Shown here piece by piece: positions 8,562 through 18,833 of a DNA stretch of 64,000 bases (its first letter is position 1; the number at the start of each line of letters is the position of its first letter). The translations under genes and the position numbers were made by a program. The notes beneath the pieces are model-generated. The model did no database searches, had not been told where the DNA came from, and saw nothing but the letters and a program-made list of their open reading frames with translations. Source of the DNA: Gemmatimonadota bacterium. GTDB taxonomy: Bacteria; Gemmatimonadota; Gemmatimonadetes; Gemmatimonadales; Gemmatimonadaceae. The stretch lies in the NCBI GenBank assembly GCA_028287305.1, contig JAQBPX010000023.1, positions 36,697 through 100,696 on the forward strand. The letters are read 5' to 3'.

Positions 8562-11500
8562 CAACCCTTTCCGATCCGCAGTCGTGCGATGCGCTTCTGC
8601 ACGTCGTTCACGCGCGGCTGAAGCTCGGGGTCGGCGGTCTTGTAGAGCGTGACGTACCGCGAGTAGTACTCGGCGGCCTTGTCGCGATTGCCTTTCGCCT
8701 CGTAGAGCTCTCCGAGGCGCATCAGCACCGGCGGCATGAAGTACGCCACATCATACGCGGGATGGTTGAAGGCGTTGGCATATGACTCGAACACCTTGAT
8801 CGCCGAGTCTGCCATTCCCGCGCGGTCGAGCGACACGCCGAGGAAGGGGAGGACGCACGTCATGCAGTTGCCGTCGCCAATGTTGGCCGCGTTGAAGTTG
8901 CGCGCCGCATCGGCGTAGCGCTTCTCGGCCAGTGCCTGGTATGCCTCGACCATGTACCGCGGGGCGATCGTGATGGTGTCGTGCGAGGAGCCGAGCGTCT
9001 TGCGCTTGAGGGCGACCAGCGCGCGAACCTTGGCCGGCTGTCCAGTTGCCGCGTACGTGGAGCCAAGCAGGTCGTAGGGCATGGAGGCGCCGGTGAAGCG
9101 CGAGAGCGCACCGGAGCGCTCCAGTGAATCCACGATGCGCGCACTCCCGGGAAGGTCGCCGACCGTCCACGCCGCGAGCGCGGCGCGGTCGAGCGCGGCG
9201 GCGACGTCCGTTCGGAGCGCGCCGCGCTCCCCTGCCGATGCATTGGCGAGCGAGTCCCAGCGCATCCCTTCCCGCAGGTGCCCTTGGGCCAACTCCATTC
9301 CCGAGATAACGAACTGATAGGCTTCGCGCACCGCCGCGTTCGGCTGAACCGCAGGCAGGGCGGCGCGGAGGATCCGGTTCGCGCCCTCATAGTTTCCACG
9401 CGATTGCGCAATGTCGGCGCGGTTGAACTCGTTCAGCGGATTGGAGGGGTACCTGGCGACGAGCGCCGCGAGCAGTGAATCCGCCGTCGCGTACCGGCCC
9501 TCCACTTCCATTCCTCCGAGGAGGTTCGAGAAGTAGTTGTAGCTGGCGCCTGGCAGGGCGATCGCCCGCCGAAGCAGCGCGACCGCCCGATCGAACTCGT
9601 GCAGGCGCGCGTACAGCAGCGCCGCATTGTTCAGGGCTGGCCCGTAGTCAGGATTGATTGCCAGCACGGCTTCGTAGGCGGCGATCGAACCGCGCGCGTC
9701 GCGCGTGGCGAGCGGCCCGGACTGCAGGAAGCTGCCGGTCGCCATCTGGCGCTCGACTTCGCTCAGGCGGTCGCGATGCTCATACGACTTGGTGAGCAGT
9801 TCTGCGACGCGGTCTTCCTGTCCCCCGCGGTTGTTCAGCTCGACGCCCAGGCGCCGGTAGGCCATCGCGAACCCGGTGTCGAGGTGGATGGCCTCCTCCA
9901 GCAGGCGCGCGCCCGTCGTGAAGTCCGACTCCACGTTGAGTGCGTGCAGGCCCTCCGTGTATTTCTTCAGCGCCGGGAGGGATGTCGTCGTGACTTCCTC
10001 GAGTCGCTGCCCACCCTGCACCTTCCTCAGCGACTCTCCCATCTTCGCGCGCAACTCGCGGCTCACCTTGCCGATCGTGGGAATCAGGTCGGCGGGCGAA
10101 TTCGCCGTCCCCTGGAAGCTCGCCAGCGCCTGGCCGGAGTCCGCGCCGACCAGCCGAAGCGATACAATGAATCCCGCTCCGAGTGTCTGGACGGTTCCGT
10201 CGACGATCGCCTTCACTCCCTCTCGCTGCGCGAGCTCCTGGGCCAGGTCGCTCGTGAGCCGCGTGTCCCGCGCCTTCTGCATGCGCCCGAGCGCCGCGGC
10301 CACCTGGCCGGGCGAGAAGAGCGTGATCACGTTCGACTGCGCGAGATCCGCGCGCACCGCCTCGGCCACCACCGGGCCCAGCGTGGTGTCCCCGATCGCC
10401 TTGAAGTCGGCGATGAGCAGCCGGTCCTGCTTGTCGAGCTTCCCGCTCGCGAGCAGGCTCGCCGCCGGCCCGATGCCGAGCGAGCGCATGATCATGAACG
10501 CCGAGATCAGCACCACGAACGTCGCGAGCGCGTAGATGCCGCCCCACGCGGTCTTCTTCCAGCTCATGTGCGGGCTGACCTTCACGGCCATCGTCGCGAC
10601 CGTTCCCATCGGCAGCGACGGCGTGCCGCCCGGCGTGAGGGTCGGCGTCACCGTCGCGGCGCGCCAGGCCATGCGCTGCGCATAGGCGGTGAACAGGATC
10701 ACCGGCAGCCCGAGCAGCATGACGATGAGCGATCCCGGCAGCACCCAGTCCGGCAGGCCGATGCCGACGATCGCCGCCTTCGCCAGGATGCCGATGAACG
10801 CGAATGCCACCGCGTACACCGCGAGGGCCTTCACCAGCATGCCCTTGCCGCCGAACAACAGCGGCGACATGGCCGGCATCGAGGTGCCACTCGTCACGTT
10901 CTCCAGTACCCGGACGAGCTCCGACGCCTGTTGCGGGCGCGCGTGCGGCTCCTTCGAGAGGCACCGCATCACCAGGTCGGCGAGCGGCGCGGGGATGTCG
11001 CCACGGTGCGAGGAGATCGGCGCCGGCGTCTCGCCCATGTGCGCGGCGAGCAGCTTGTGCGGCGTGAGTCCGTGGAAGGGAGGCCGCCCGGTAAGCAGCT
11101 CGTACCCCATCACGCCCCAGGCGTAGATGTCCGCGCGGTGATCCGTATCGGGGTCGCCCGCGGCCTGCTCGGGCGCCATGTAGACGGGCGTGCCGATCGA
11201 GGTGCCGACCATCGTGAGCGTGGCGCCCGGCGCGTTCGTCTTGGCGGCCGAGATGGCCTTCGCGATCCCGAAGTCCGTCACCACGGCCGAGCCACCCGAG
11301 AGCAGCACGTTGTCGGGCTTGATGTCGCGATGCACCACGCCGCGATCGTGCGCGTAGGCCAGCGCCTTGGCCACGTCGCGCAGGATGCCCACCGACTCGG
11401 TGATCGTGAGCGGTCCCTTCGCGATCTTGGCGCGCAGCGACTCGCCCTCCACGAACGGCATCGTGTAGTAGGGCAGGCCATCGGTGTCGCCCGCCGAGAG

Positions 11501-11737
11501 CACGGGCACGATGTGCGCCTGCAGCAGCGCGGCGGCCAGCTGGATCTCGCGCTTGAATCGCTCGACGCTCACGCCCGCCGCCAGCTCCGGCGGCAGCACC
11601 TTCACGACGACTTTTCGCTGCAGCGACGTCTCCGTCGCCACGAACACGCGACTCATTCCACCCCCGCCGAGCTCTCGCTCCAGCGTGTAGCTGCCGCTGA
11701 GGGTGGTCTGGAGCTGGTCGCGAATGTCAGGAGCCAA
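8561..11737 (-). CDS. Ser/Thr protein kinase with TPR sensor region (copy 1)
   Basis: Paralogue of the next gene downstream, with the same architecture: kinase domain (Lys46, HRD 136-138, DFG 155-157), membrane segments after residue 300 and C-terminal TPRs, 1058 residues. I prefer the TTG at 11737 over the ATG at 11788. The TTG start aligns residue by residue with the paralogue's N-terminus (APDIRDQLQ versus MTDIREQLQ), and GAGAGG lies 6 nt upstream. The extra 17 residues of the longer form have no counterpart. This is the first gene of a two-gene operon. The divergent ccmA starts 103 nt away. Confidence 0.93.
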   Translation of the reverse strand: MAPDIRDQLQTTLSGSYTLERELGGGGMSRVFVATETSLQRKVVVKVLPPELAAGVSVERFKREIQLAAALLQAHIVPVLSAGDTDGLPYYTMPFVEGESLRAKIAKGPLTITESVGILRDVAKALAYAHDRGVVHRDIKPDNVLLSGGSAVVTDFGIAKAISAAKTNAPGATLTMVGTSIGTPVYMAPEQAAGDPDTDHRADIYAWGVMGYELLTGRPPFHGLTPHKLLAAHMGETPAPISSHRGDIPAPLADLVMRCLSKEPHARPQQASELVRVLENVTSGTSMPAMSPLLFGGKGMLVKALAVYAVAFAFIGILAKAAIVGIGLPDWVLPGSLIVMLLGLPVILFTAYAQRMAWRAATVTPTLTPGGTPSLPMGTVATMAVKVSPHMSWKKTAWGGIYALATFVVLISAFMIMRSLGIGPAASLLASGKLDKQDRLLIADFKAIGDTTLGPVVAEAVRADLAQSNVITLFSPGQVAAALGRMQKARDTRLTSDLAQELAQREGVKAIVDGTVQTLGAGFIVSLRLVGADSGQALASFQGTANSPADLIPTIGKVSRELRAKMGESLRKVQGGQRLEEVTTTSLPALKKYTEGLHALNVESDFTTGARLLEEAIHLDTGFAMAYRRLGVELNNRGGQEDRVAELLTKSYEHRDRLSEVERQMATGSFLQSGPLATRDARGSIAAYEAVLAINPDYGPALNNAALLYARLHEFDRAVALLRRAIALPGASYNYFSNLLGGMEVEGRYATADSLLAALVARYPSNPLNEFNRADIAQSRGNYEGANRILRAALPAVQPNAAVREAYQFVISGMELAQGHLREGMRWDSLANASAGERGALRTDVAAALDRAALAAWTVGDLPGSARIVDSLERSGALSRFTGASMPYDLLGSTYAATGQPAKVRALVALKRKTLGSSHDTITIAPRYMVEAYQALAEKRYADAARNFNAANIGDGNCMTCVLPFLGVSLDRAGMADSAIKVFESYANAFNHPAYDVAYFMPPVLMRLGELYEAKGNRDKAAEYYSRYVTLYKTADPELQPRVNDVQKRIARLRIGKG

Positions 11738-11749
11738 GGGGAGCCTCTC
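11738..11749 (-). promoter_or_regulatory. Ribosome binding site deciding a TTG start
   Basis: On the minus strand GAGAGG (11744-11749) sits 6 nt before the TTG at 11737. This, with the paralogue alignment, supports a TTG start for the upstream kinase. Confidence 0.55.
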
Positions 11750-11840
11750 GGGCAGGGCCAATTTTCCCGGGGAGGACCGGGCGCCCAAACATAGGGTCGC
11801 GCGAGGGGCGCGGCGAGGGTGAAATACCTATCTTTCGCCG

Positions 11841-12585
<745 letters not shown>

Positions 12586-12593
<8 letters not shown>

Positions 12594-13266
12594 TACCCTC
12601 GCCACTGCCCTCCTGATCGCCCGCAAGGACCTCGCGATCGAGTTCCGCACGCGCACGGCCTTCTTCTCGGCTATCGTCTTCGCGCTGCTCGGCATCGTGA
12701 TCTTCTTCTTCGCCTGGGACTCGACCGCCGTCGCGGCCATCGACCTCGCCCCCGGCGTGCTCTGGGTGATCTTCACCTTCAGTGGCCTGCTCGGCCTGCA
12801 GCGCTCATTCGGCGTGGAGACCGCCGACCGCGCGATGGACGCATTGCTCGTTGCGCCCATTCCCCGCGAGGCGATCTATCTGGGCAAGGCGCTCGCGAAC
12901 TTCGCGTTCGTGGCGGGGATCCAGCTCGTCACGATCCCGGCGGTCGCGATCTTCTACAACCTGCCCATGGGCGACGCGATTCCAGTCCTCGCCGCCATCG
13001 CGACGCTCGCTGCCATCGGGCTCGTGGCAGTGGGTACATTGTTCAGTGCCATGGCGGTGAATACGCGGCTCGCCGAGCTGCTCCTGCCGATGCTCAGCCT
13101 GCCATTCTTCGTTCCCATCGTGATGGGCGCGAGTGGCAGCACCGCTCGGCTCATGGCCGGCCGCCCGATCGCCGAGGCGCTGCCCTGGCTCCGCATCCTT
13201 GGCGCGTACGACGTGGTATTCATCGTGGCGTGCGCGCTGCTGTTCCCATTCACGCTCGACGAATGA
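12586..13266 (+). CDS. ccmB: Heme exporter permease CcmB
   Basis: Membrane subunit of the CcmAB transporter, 226 residues (the family is about 220). It begins with the family-typical cytosolic LIARKDLAIEFRTRTAF segment, followed by about six hydrophobic helices. FSGLLGLQRSF and DALLVAPIPREAIYLGK are typical CcmB loop sequences. It releases or remodels the CcmE/CcmC heme complex at the cytoplasmic membrane. The stop overlaps the ccmC start by 4 nt (ATGA). Confidence 0.9.
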
Positions 13267-13997
13267 CAGAGAACGACGAACTGCAGATCCCTCGCGATGC
13301 TCGGGATGACATGGCGGCTCAGGGCGACAACAAGCCCATCCTCGACACCATGTTCTGGATCGCTGCGGTGGCGGTCGCGGGCGCGTACGTGCGCGCGATC
13401 ATGTTCACGCCCACCGAAGCCAGGCAGGGGCTCGCCCAGAAGATCTACTACATCCACCTGCCCGCGGCGCTCAACGCGTACCTTGCGTTCACGATCGTCG
13501 CGCTCTGCTCCGTGGTGTACCTCTGGTTGCGCGATCCTCGCGCCGACCGGCTGGCGGAAAGCGCGGCCGAAGTGGGCGTCGTGTTCACGACCGTGGTGCT
13601 CACCACGGGCCCCATCTGGGGCAAGCCGATCTGGAACACCTGGTGGACGTGGGACGCCCGCCTCACGCTCACGCTCTTCCTCTGGTTCATCTACGCGTCG
13701 TACCTCGTGCTGCGCGGCGCCGTGGACGATCCCGGAATGCGCGCACGCTACTCGGCGGTGCTCGGCATCCTGGGCGCGCTGCTGATCCCGTTCATCCACC
13801 TCAGCGTGTACCTGTTCCGCACGCTGCACCCGATGCCGATCGTGCTCAAGCCGGAGCGTCCGTCGCTGCCGAACGAGATGCTGACCACCCTGACGCTCTC
13901 GTTCATTGCGTTCGTGATCCTCTGCATCGCGCTGATTCGTGTGCGCTACCGCCTGTCGGTCGCGCGCGAGCAGCTGGCTGAGCTGGAGGCGCGCTGA
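13263..13997 (+). CDS. ccmC: Heme transporter/lyase CcmC
   Basis: Six-helix heme-handling protein, 244 residues. It has the WWD-type signature TWWTWDARLTLTLFLWF (about 126-142), His65 in YYIHLPAA and a second conserved His in PFIHLSVYL. It delivers heme to CcmE in the periplasm. The ATG at 13263 overlaps the ccmB stop. Residues about 5-16 (DELQIPRDARDD) are encoded by a dispersed noncoding-type repeat (13277-13310), so the functional protein may really start at Met17 (base 13311), where sequence typical of the family begins. Confidence 0.9.
   Translation: MTENDELQIPRDARDDMAAQGDNKPILDTMFWIAAVAVAGAYVRAIMFTPTEARQGLAQKIYYIHLPAALNAYLAFTIVALCSVVYLWLRDPRADRLAESAAEVGVVFTTVVLTTGPIWGKPIWNTWWTWDARLTLTLFLWFIYASYLVLRGAVDDPGMRARYSAVLGILGALLIPFIHLSVYLFRTLHPMPIVLKPERPSLPNEMLTTLTLSFIAFVILCIALIRVRYRLSVAREQLAELEAR
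13277..13310 (-). repeat. GTCATCC-box repeat inside ccmC
   Basis: 34 nt matching 31 of 34 positions of the intergenic repeat at 54732-54765. It lies in reverse orientation to ccmC and is read in frame as the N-terminus of CcmC, beginning 11 nt after the ccmB stop codon. Confidence 0.85.
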
Positions 13998-14149
13998 TGG
14001 CCGACACCAGCAGCTACTTCGTGGCCGCATACATCGTGGCCGCCTCGATCTATGCCGCGTACGCCATCTCGCTCATCGTGCGCGCCGGTCGCGTGCGCGC
14101 GCGAATCGCCGCCCTCGCCGAATCCTCGAAGGGGCGACCCTCGGCGTGA
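13997..14149 (+). CDS. ccmD: CcmD-like small membrane protein
   Basis: 50-residue protein with one transmembrane helix (YFVAAYIVAASIYAAYAISL) followed by a basic cytosolic tail (RAGRVRARIAAL). Size, topology and position right after ccmC are those of CcmD, which stabilises the CcmABC complex and helps release holo-CcmE. The start shares one base with the ccmC stop (TGATG), and its own stop overlaps the next GTG start (GTGA). CcmD sequences are poorly conserved, so the call rests on topology and context. Confidence 0.82.
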   Translation: MADTSSYFVAAYIVAASIYAAYAISLIVRAGRVRARIAALAESSKGRPSA

Positions 14150-15684
14150 CGGGCATCGTGCACCTCGTGGGGGCGGGTCCAGGCGACCCCGGGCTGATCA
14201 CCGTGCGCGGCGCCGAGCTGCTCGCGCGCTGCGATGCGGTGGTGTTCGACGCACTCGCCAATCCGGCGCTGCTCGCTCACGTGCCGGCCGACGCGGAGCG
14301 ACATGACGTGGGCAAGCGCGGTGGCAGCACCGAGAGCGCGAAGCAGGACGACATCAACGCGCTGCTCGTGTCGCTCGGCAAGGCGGGCAAGCGCGTGGTG
14401 CGGCTGAAGGGCGGCGACCCGCTCGTGTTCGGCCGCGGCAGCGAGGAGATGCAGGCACTCGCGCAGGGCGGCGTGCGCTTCGAGCTCGTGCCGGGCGTGA
14501 CCGCCGGCGTCGCGGCTCCCGCCTACGCTGGCATCCCCGTGACGCATCGCGGCATCGCGACGAGCGTCACGTTCGTCACGGGGCACGAGGATCCCGCGAA
14601 AGCCACCACGACCACGGACTGGCACGCGCTGGCGAAGGGCGGTGGCACCATCGTGCTCTACATGGGCGTGAAGACGCTCCCGAATATTGCGCGTGCGCTG
14701 GTCGAGGGTGGGCTCTCCCCTGATACGCCCGCCGCCGCCGTGCAGTGGGGGACGCACTCCACCCAGAGGACGGTGGTCGCCACCCTCACGACGCTCGCCG
14801 AACGCGCGGCCGCCGAGAACATCTCGGCTCCGGTGATCACGATCATCGGCAACGTGGTGAGCCTGCGCGCGGAGATCGAGTGGTTCGAGAAGCGCGCCCT
14901 GCACGGCCTTCGGGTCGCGGTCACGCGCGCCACCGCGCAGGCGGGAACGTTCTCCTCCGAGCTGCGCGAGCTCGGCGCGCACGTGATCGAGATGCCGGCG
15001 ATCGTCATCGAGCCGCTCGATACCGCACCGCTCGATGCGGCGCTCGCGACCGTGCGCGACTACCAGTGGCTGGTGCTCACCAGCCAGAACGCCGTGGACG
15101 CCACATGGAATGCGCTTCGCGCAGCGAGTCGCGACGCTCGCGCACTGGCCGGCGTGAAGATCGCCTCGATCGGCCCGGCCACCGGACAGGCGTTGATGGA
15201 GCGCGGGCTGGCGGTGGACCTCTCACCGAAGCGGTTCGTGGCCGAGGGGGTGCTCGAGGCACTCGGGCAGCTGGGCGAGTCCATGAAGGGCTCGCGCGTG
15301 CTGTACGTCGCTGCCGAGGGCGCGCGTGACGTGCTGCCCGAGGGGCTTCGCGCCATGGGAGCGGAGGTGGACGTCGTGCGCGCGTATCGCAGCGCCCCGT
15401 CGCTGAGCGCCACGAACGAGTTGCAGGGGCAGCTCGACGCCGGCGTCGACATCGTGACGTTCACCTCGGCCAGCGCGGTGACGGCGTTCGTGGCTGCCGC
15501 GGGGCCGCAGGCGACGCGCATTCCGGCGGCCTGCATCGGTCCCATCACGAGCGAGGCCGCACGCGCCGCCGGCTTCACGGTGGCGTGCGAGGCGCTGCAG
15601 GCAACCGCTCCCGCGCTCGTGTCGGCGATCATCGCGTGGCGATGGGCGCAGGAAGCCGCGCAGGACGCCTCGGAGCCCGCATGA
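14146..15684 (+). CDS. Fused uroporphyrinogen-III methyltransferase / synthase (CobA-HemD)
   Basis: Bifunctional tetrapyrrole enzyme, 512 residues. Residues 1-245 are the SAM uroporphyrinogen methyltransferase (VHLVGAGPGDPGLIT, LKGGDPLVFGRG, PGVTAGVAAPAYAGIPVTHR). Residues about 250-512 are uroporphyrinogen-III synthase (HemD), with the loose two-lobe pattern of that family. It should close hydroxymethylbilane to uroporphyrinogen III and methylate part of it to precorrin-2 for siroheme or cobalamin. The GTG start overlaps the ccmD stop by 4 nt. Longer open sequence upstream in this frame overlaps ccmC and ccmD and is not coding. Confidence 0.92.
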   Translation: MTGIVHLVGAGPGDPGLITVRGAELLARCDAVVFDALANPALLAHVPADAERHDVGKRGGSTESAKQDDINALLVSLGKAGKRVVRLKGGDPLVFGRGSEEMQALAQGGVRFELVPGVTAGVAAPAYAGIPVTHRGIATSVTFVTGHEDPAKATTTTDWHALAKGGGTIVLYMGVKTLPNIARALVEGGLSPDTPAAAVQWGTHSTQRTVVATLTTLAERAAAENISAPVITIIGNVVSLRAEIEWFEKRALHGLRVAVTRATAQAGTFSSELRELGAHVIEMPAIVIEPLDTAPLDAALATVRDYQWLVLTSQNAVDATWNALRAASRDARALAGVKIASIGPATGQALMERGLAVDLSPKRFVAEGVLEALGQLGESMKGSRVLYVAAEGARDVLPEGLRAMGAEVDVVRAYRSAPSLSATNELQGQLDAGVDIVTFTSASAVTAFVAAAGPQATRIPAACIGPITSEAARAAGFTVACEALQATAPALVSAIIAWRWAQEAAQDASEPA

Positions 15685-16625
15685 TGGATCGCCCGCTGCG
15701 CATCGCAACGCGCTCGAGCGACCTGGCGTTGCGCCAGGCGCGCATCGTGGAGGCGCTGCTCGCGCCGCGCGGGATCACCTGCGAGCTCGTGACGTACAAG
15801 ACCGTCGGCGACAAGAAGCTCGACGAGCCGCTCAGTGGCATCGGTGCCAAGGGACTCTTCACGAAGGAGCTCGAGGCGGACCTGGCGAAGGGCAAGGTGG
15901 ACTGCTGCGTCCATTCGCTGAAGGACCTTCCCACGGAGTCACCGGCCGGGCTCGTGGTGATCGCGGTCCTCGAGCGAGAGGATCCGCGTGACGTACTGGT
16001 GGTGAGCTCGCGCATCGACGCGGAGTCGCTCGATGAGATCCCGCGCGGCTCGCGCATCGGCACGAGCTCGCTGCGCCGCCGCTCGCTGCTGCTCTCCATC
16101 CGCCCCGACCTCGAGGTCGTGGACCTGCGCGGCAACGTCCCCACGCGACTGAAGAAGGTCGATGAGGGACAGGTGCACGCCGCCATCCTTGCCGCGGCGG
16201 GATTGCATCGCCTCGGCGCGCAGCAGCGCATCACCTGCTACCTGGAGCCGCCGCGCTGGCTGCCGGCCGCAGGGCAGGGAGCGATCGCCGTGCAGGTGCG
16301 CGCAGGCGACGATACCATCGGCGCCATCGTCGGCGCGCTCAACCACGAGCCGACCATGCGCGCGGTCTCGGCCGAGCGGAGCTTTCTCGCGTCGCTGGAG
16401 GGCGGATGCCAGGTGCCGATCGGAGCGCTGGTGGTCGGCGAGGAGCTGCACGGATTCATCGGGGACATTCGCGGCACGCGCATGATCTCGGGCTCGGTGC
16501 CGCTGCTGGGCGATGCAATCGCGACCGGAATCCAGCTCGCCGACCAGCTGCGTGAACGCGGCGCAACCGAGGTGCTGTCGAAGTTGCAGCGCGCGATCTC
16601 GCTTCCTGCACCGCAACCGGAATGA
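15681..16625 (+). CDS. hemC: Porphobilinogen deaminase (hydroxymethylbilane synthase)
   Basis: 314-residue enzyme that polymerises four porphobilinogens to hydroxymethylbilane. Seen are the N-terminal [11 protein letters not shown], catalytic Asp82 in HSLKDLP, the substrate-binding arginines in GTSSLRRRS and [10 protein letters not shown], and Cys243 in [12 protein letters not shown], which carries the dipyrromethane cofactor. The ATG at 15681 overlaps the cobA-hemD stop by 4 nt. The second ATG (15684) is a possible alternative. Confidence 0.96.
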   Translation: MMDRPLRIATRSSDLALRQARIVEALLAPRGITCELVTYKTVGDKKLDEPLSGIGAKGLFTKELEADLAKGKVDCCVHSLKDLPTESPAGLVVIAVLEREDPRDVLVVSSRIDAESLDEIPRGSRIGTSSLRRRSLLLSIRPDLEVVDLRGNVPTRLKKVDEGQVHAAILAAAGLHRLGAQQRITCYLEPPRWLPAAGQGAIAVQVRAGDDTIGAIVGALNHEPTMRAVSAERSFLASLEGGCQVPIGALVVGEELHGFIGDIRGTRMISGSVPLLGDAIATGIQLADQLRERGATEVLSKLQRAISLPAPQPE

Positions 16626-16633
16626 AAGACTGC

Positions 16634-16690
16634 AAGTACTGAGTACTCAGTACTCAGTACTCAGTACTCAGTACTTAGCTGTCAGTACCG
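16634..16690. repeat. AGTACTC heptamer array (left copy)
   Basis: Tandem 7-mers AGTACTN, mostly AGTACTC, filling most of the 85-nt hemC-hemB gap. AGTACT is its own reverse complement, so the array can fold. A second array at 19376-19476 is mostly AGTACTG, i.e. in the opposite orientation. The two bracket hemB, the aldo/keto reductase gene and ppa. Confidence 0.9.
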
Positions 16691-16710
16691 CCGTTCAATC
16701 CCAGATCTCG

Positions 16711-17712
16711 ATGCCCCAGTATCCCGACTACCGCCCGCGCCGCCTCCGTCGCACCGCTGCCCTGCGGAACCTCGTGCGCGAAACGCGGCTCGACCCCGCG
16801 AGCTTCATCCTACCGCTGTTCGTGCGCAGTGGGGAAAAGCTGCGCACGCCCGTAGGCTCGATGCCCGGCGTGAACCAGACGTCCGTCGACGAGTTGCTCG
16901 TCGACGCACGAAAGGCGGCGTCGCTCGGCGTCGGTGGCGTCCTGCTGTTCGGCATCCCCGACCACAAGGACGAGCAGGGCTCAGGCGCGTGGGACGACCA
17001 TGGTCCAGTCGCCACCGCGGTGCGCGCGCTCAAGCAGGAGCTGCCGCAGCTCGTCGTGATCACCGACGTCTGCATGTGCGAGTACACGAGCCACGGTCAT
17101 TGCGGCGTGCTCGTGAACGGCGAAGTGGACAACGATGCGACGCTCGACCTGCTCGCGCGCGAGGCCGTGGCGCACGCGCGCGCCGGTGCCGACGTGGTGG
17201 CGCCGAGCGACATGATGGACGGTCGCGTGGGGGCCATCCGCTCCGCGCTCGACGATGCCGGGTTCGCGAACACCGCCATCATGGCCTACTCGGCCAAGTA
17301 CGCCGGCGGGTTCTACGGCCCGTTCCGTGAAGCGGCTGAGAGCGCTCCGAGCCACGGCGACCGCCAGGGCTACCAGATGGACGCCGCCAACGCGGCGGAG
17401 GCGCTGCGCGAGGTGTGGCTGGACATCGACGAGGGCGCCGACATGGTGATGGTCAAGCCGGCGGGCCCCTTCCTCGACGTGATCTGGCAGGTGAAGCAGG
17501 AGACCGGCTACCCGCTCGCTGCGTACCAGGTGAGCGGAGAGTACGCTATGATTAAGGCAGCGGCCGAGCGCGGCTGGATCGATGGCGAGCGCGCCATGAT
17601 GGAGTCGCTCATCGCCATCCGGCGAGCCGGCGCCGACGTCATCATCACCTACTTCGCCCTCGATGCCGCGCGCCTCCTGCGCGCGCGGTCCGCGGGCTCC
17701 GACACCCCCTGA
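16711..17712 (+). CDS. hemB: Delta-aminolevulinic acid dehydratase (porphobilinogen synthase)
   Basis: 333-residue enzyme condensing two aminolevulinates to porphobilinogen. The zinc-site cysteines Cys121, Cys123 and Cys131 lie in [14 protein letters not shown], so it is the Zn-dependent type. The Schiff-base lysines are Lys196 ([13 protein letters not shown]) and Lys249 ([10 protein letters not shown]). The ATG at 16711 is chosen because the longer frame upstream reads through the heptamer repeat array and the end of hemC. It overlaps the next gene by one base (TGATG). Confidence 0.96.
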   Translation: MPQYPDYRPRRLRRTAALRNLVRETRLDPASFILPLFVRSGEKLRTPVGSMPGVNQTSVDELLVDARKAASLGVGGVLLFGIPDHKDEQGSGAWDDHGPVATAVRALKQELPQLVVITDVCMCEYTSHGHCGVLVNGEVDNDATLDLLAREAVAHARAGADVVAPSDMMDGRVGAIRSALDDAGFANTAIMAYSAKYAGGFYGPFREAAESAPSHGDRQGYQMDAANAAEALREVWLDIDEGADMVMVKPAGPFLDVIWQVKQETGYPLAAYQVSGEYAMIKAAAERGWIDGERAMMESLIAIRRAGADVIITYFALDAARLLRARSAGSDTP

Positions 17713-18833
17713 TGCAGTACAGAACCTTCCCCGGCACCGAGATTCGCGCCAGCGAGGTCGGCTTCGGCACCTGGACGGTCTCCACCGGCTGGTGGGGCGA
17801 GCACTCCGACGAGAGCGCGATCGCGCTGATGCGTCGCGCGCTCGACCAGCATGGCGTGAACTTCTTCGACGCGGCCGACGCATATGGCAACGGCCGCTCC
17901 GAGCGGCAGCTGGCCGAGGCGTTTCGTGGTCGCCGCAGCGAGGTCGTGATCGGCACGAAGGTCGGCTACGACATCTACGACGAGGTGGCGCAGCAGGAGC
18001 GCCGCGGCCAGCGCGAGTTGCCGATGCGCACCGATCCCGCCTTCATCCGCATGGCGGTCGACAAGTGCCTCGAGCGCCTCGAGACCGACTACATCGACGT
18101 GCTGCAGCTCCACAACGCGAAGATGGAGCACGTGCTCGATCCCGCGCTCTGGAACGTGATGCGCGAGCTGAAGAAGGAAGGGAAGATCCGCGCGTGGGGC
18201 GCCGCCTTCGGGCCGGCCATCGGCTGGCTGTATGAGTCGGTCGAGCTGATGAAGCGCGAGCCGGACATCAACACCATCCAGATGATCTGGAACGTGATCG
18301 AGCAACATCCGGGGAGCGCGATGATCGAGGCCGCGAAGCGCCATGCGCCAGGCTGCTGCTTCAACGTGCGCGTGACGCACGCGTCGGGAATGCTCGAGGG
18401 GAAGTACACGAGCGACACGACCTTCCCGGAGAATGACCACCGCCGCCACCGCCCCAGGGCGTGGCTGGTGAACGGCCTCCAGAAGGTCGAGGCGCTGCAG
18501 TTCATGACCGAGCGCATGACGCTCGGCCAGGCGGCGCTCAAGTGGCTGCTGGCCGAGAAGGCCGTGGTGACGGCGCTGCCGAACATTTACGACGCCGAGC
18601 AGCTGGACGAGTTCGCGGCGGCGAGCGACTTCGAGGCGCTGCCGCAGCCGATGCTCGACCGGATCCAGGACCTGGACGCGAAGAACTTCGGCGTCGAGGA
18701 AGACCTCATGAACTACAAGGGCGCGATGACGCGACAGAACGAGGAGACGGACGCGGACCTCCAGTACCCGCGCAATCCCAGCCAGCAGCCGCCCTCGCCG
18801 CGGCAGCTGCGCATCGTGGCGGGCACCAGGTGA
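17712..18833 (+). CDS. Aldo/keto reductase
   Basis: 373-residue NADPH-dependent (beta/alpha)8 oxidoreductase. The usual tetrad is visible: Asp and Tyr in FFDAADAYGNGRSE, Lys in VIGTKVGYD and His in LQLHNAKM. The C-terminal region includes a longer tail after the barrel (beyond about 330). It is close to members found beside heme genes, but the substrate is not known. A reaction in heme synthesis is not shown by the sequence. It starts one base inside the hemB stop, and its own stop overlaps the ppa GTG start (GTGA). Confidence 0.9.
   Translation: MQYRTFPGTEIRASEVGFGTWTVSTGWWGEHSDESAIALMRRALDQHGVNFFDAADAYGNGRSERQLAEAFRGRRSEVVIGTKVGYDIYDEVAQQERRGQRELPMRTDPAFIRMAVDKCLERLETDYIDVLQLHNAKMEHVLDPALWNVMRELKKEGKIRAWGAAFGPAIGWLYESVELMKREPDINTIQMIWNVIEQHPGSAMIEAAKRHAPGCCFNVRVTHASGMLEGKYTSDTTFPENDHRRHRPRAWLVNGLQKVEALQFMTERMTLGQAALKWLLAEKAVVTALPNIYDAEQLDEFAAASDFEALPQPMLDRIQDLDAKNFGVEEDLMNYKGAMTRQNEETDADLQYPRNPSQQPPSPRQLRIVAGTR

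Noticed and set aside
16634..16690. AGTACTN arrays as a CRISPR
   Set aside because: Units are 7 bp with no spacers.
16513..16710. N-terminal extension of HemB
   Set aside because: It would code the heptamer array (VLSTQY repeats) and overlap hemC.
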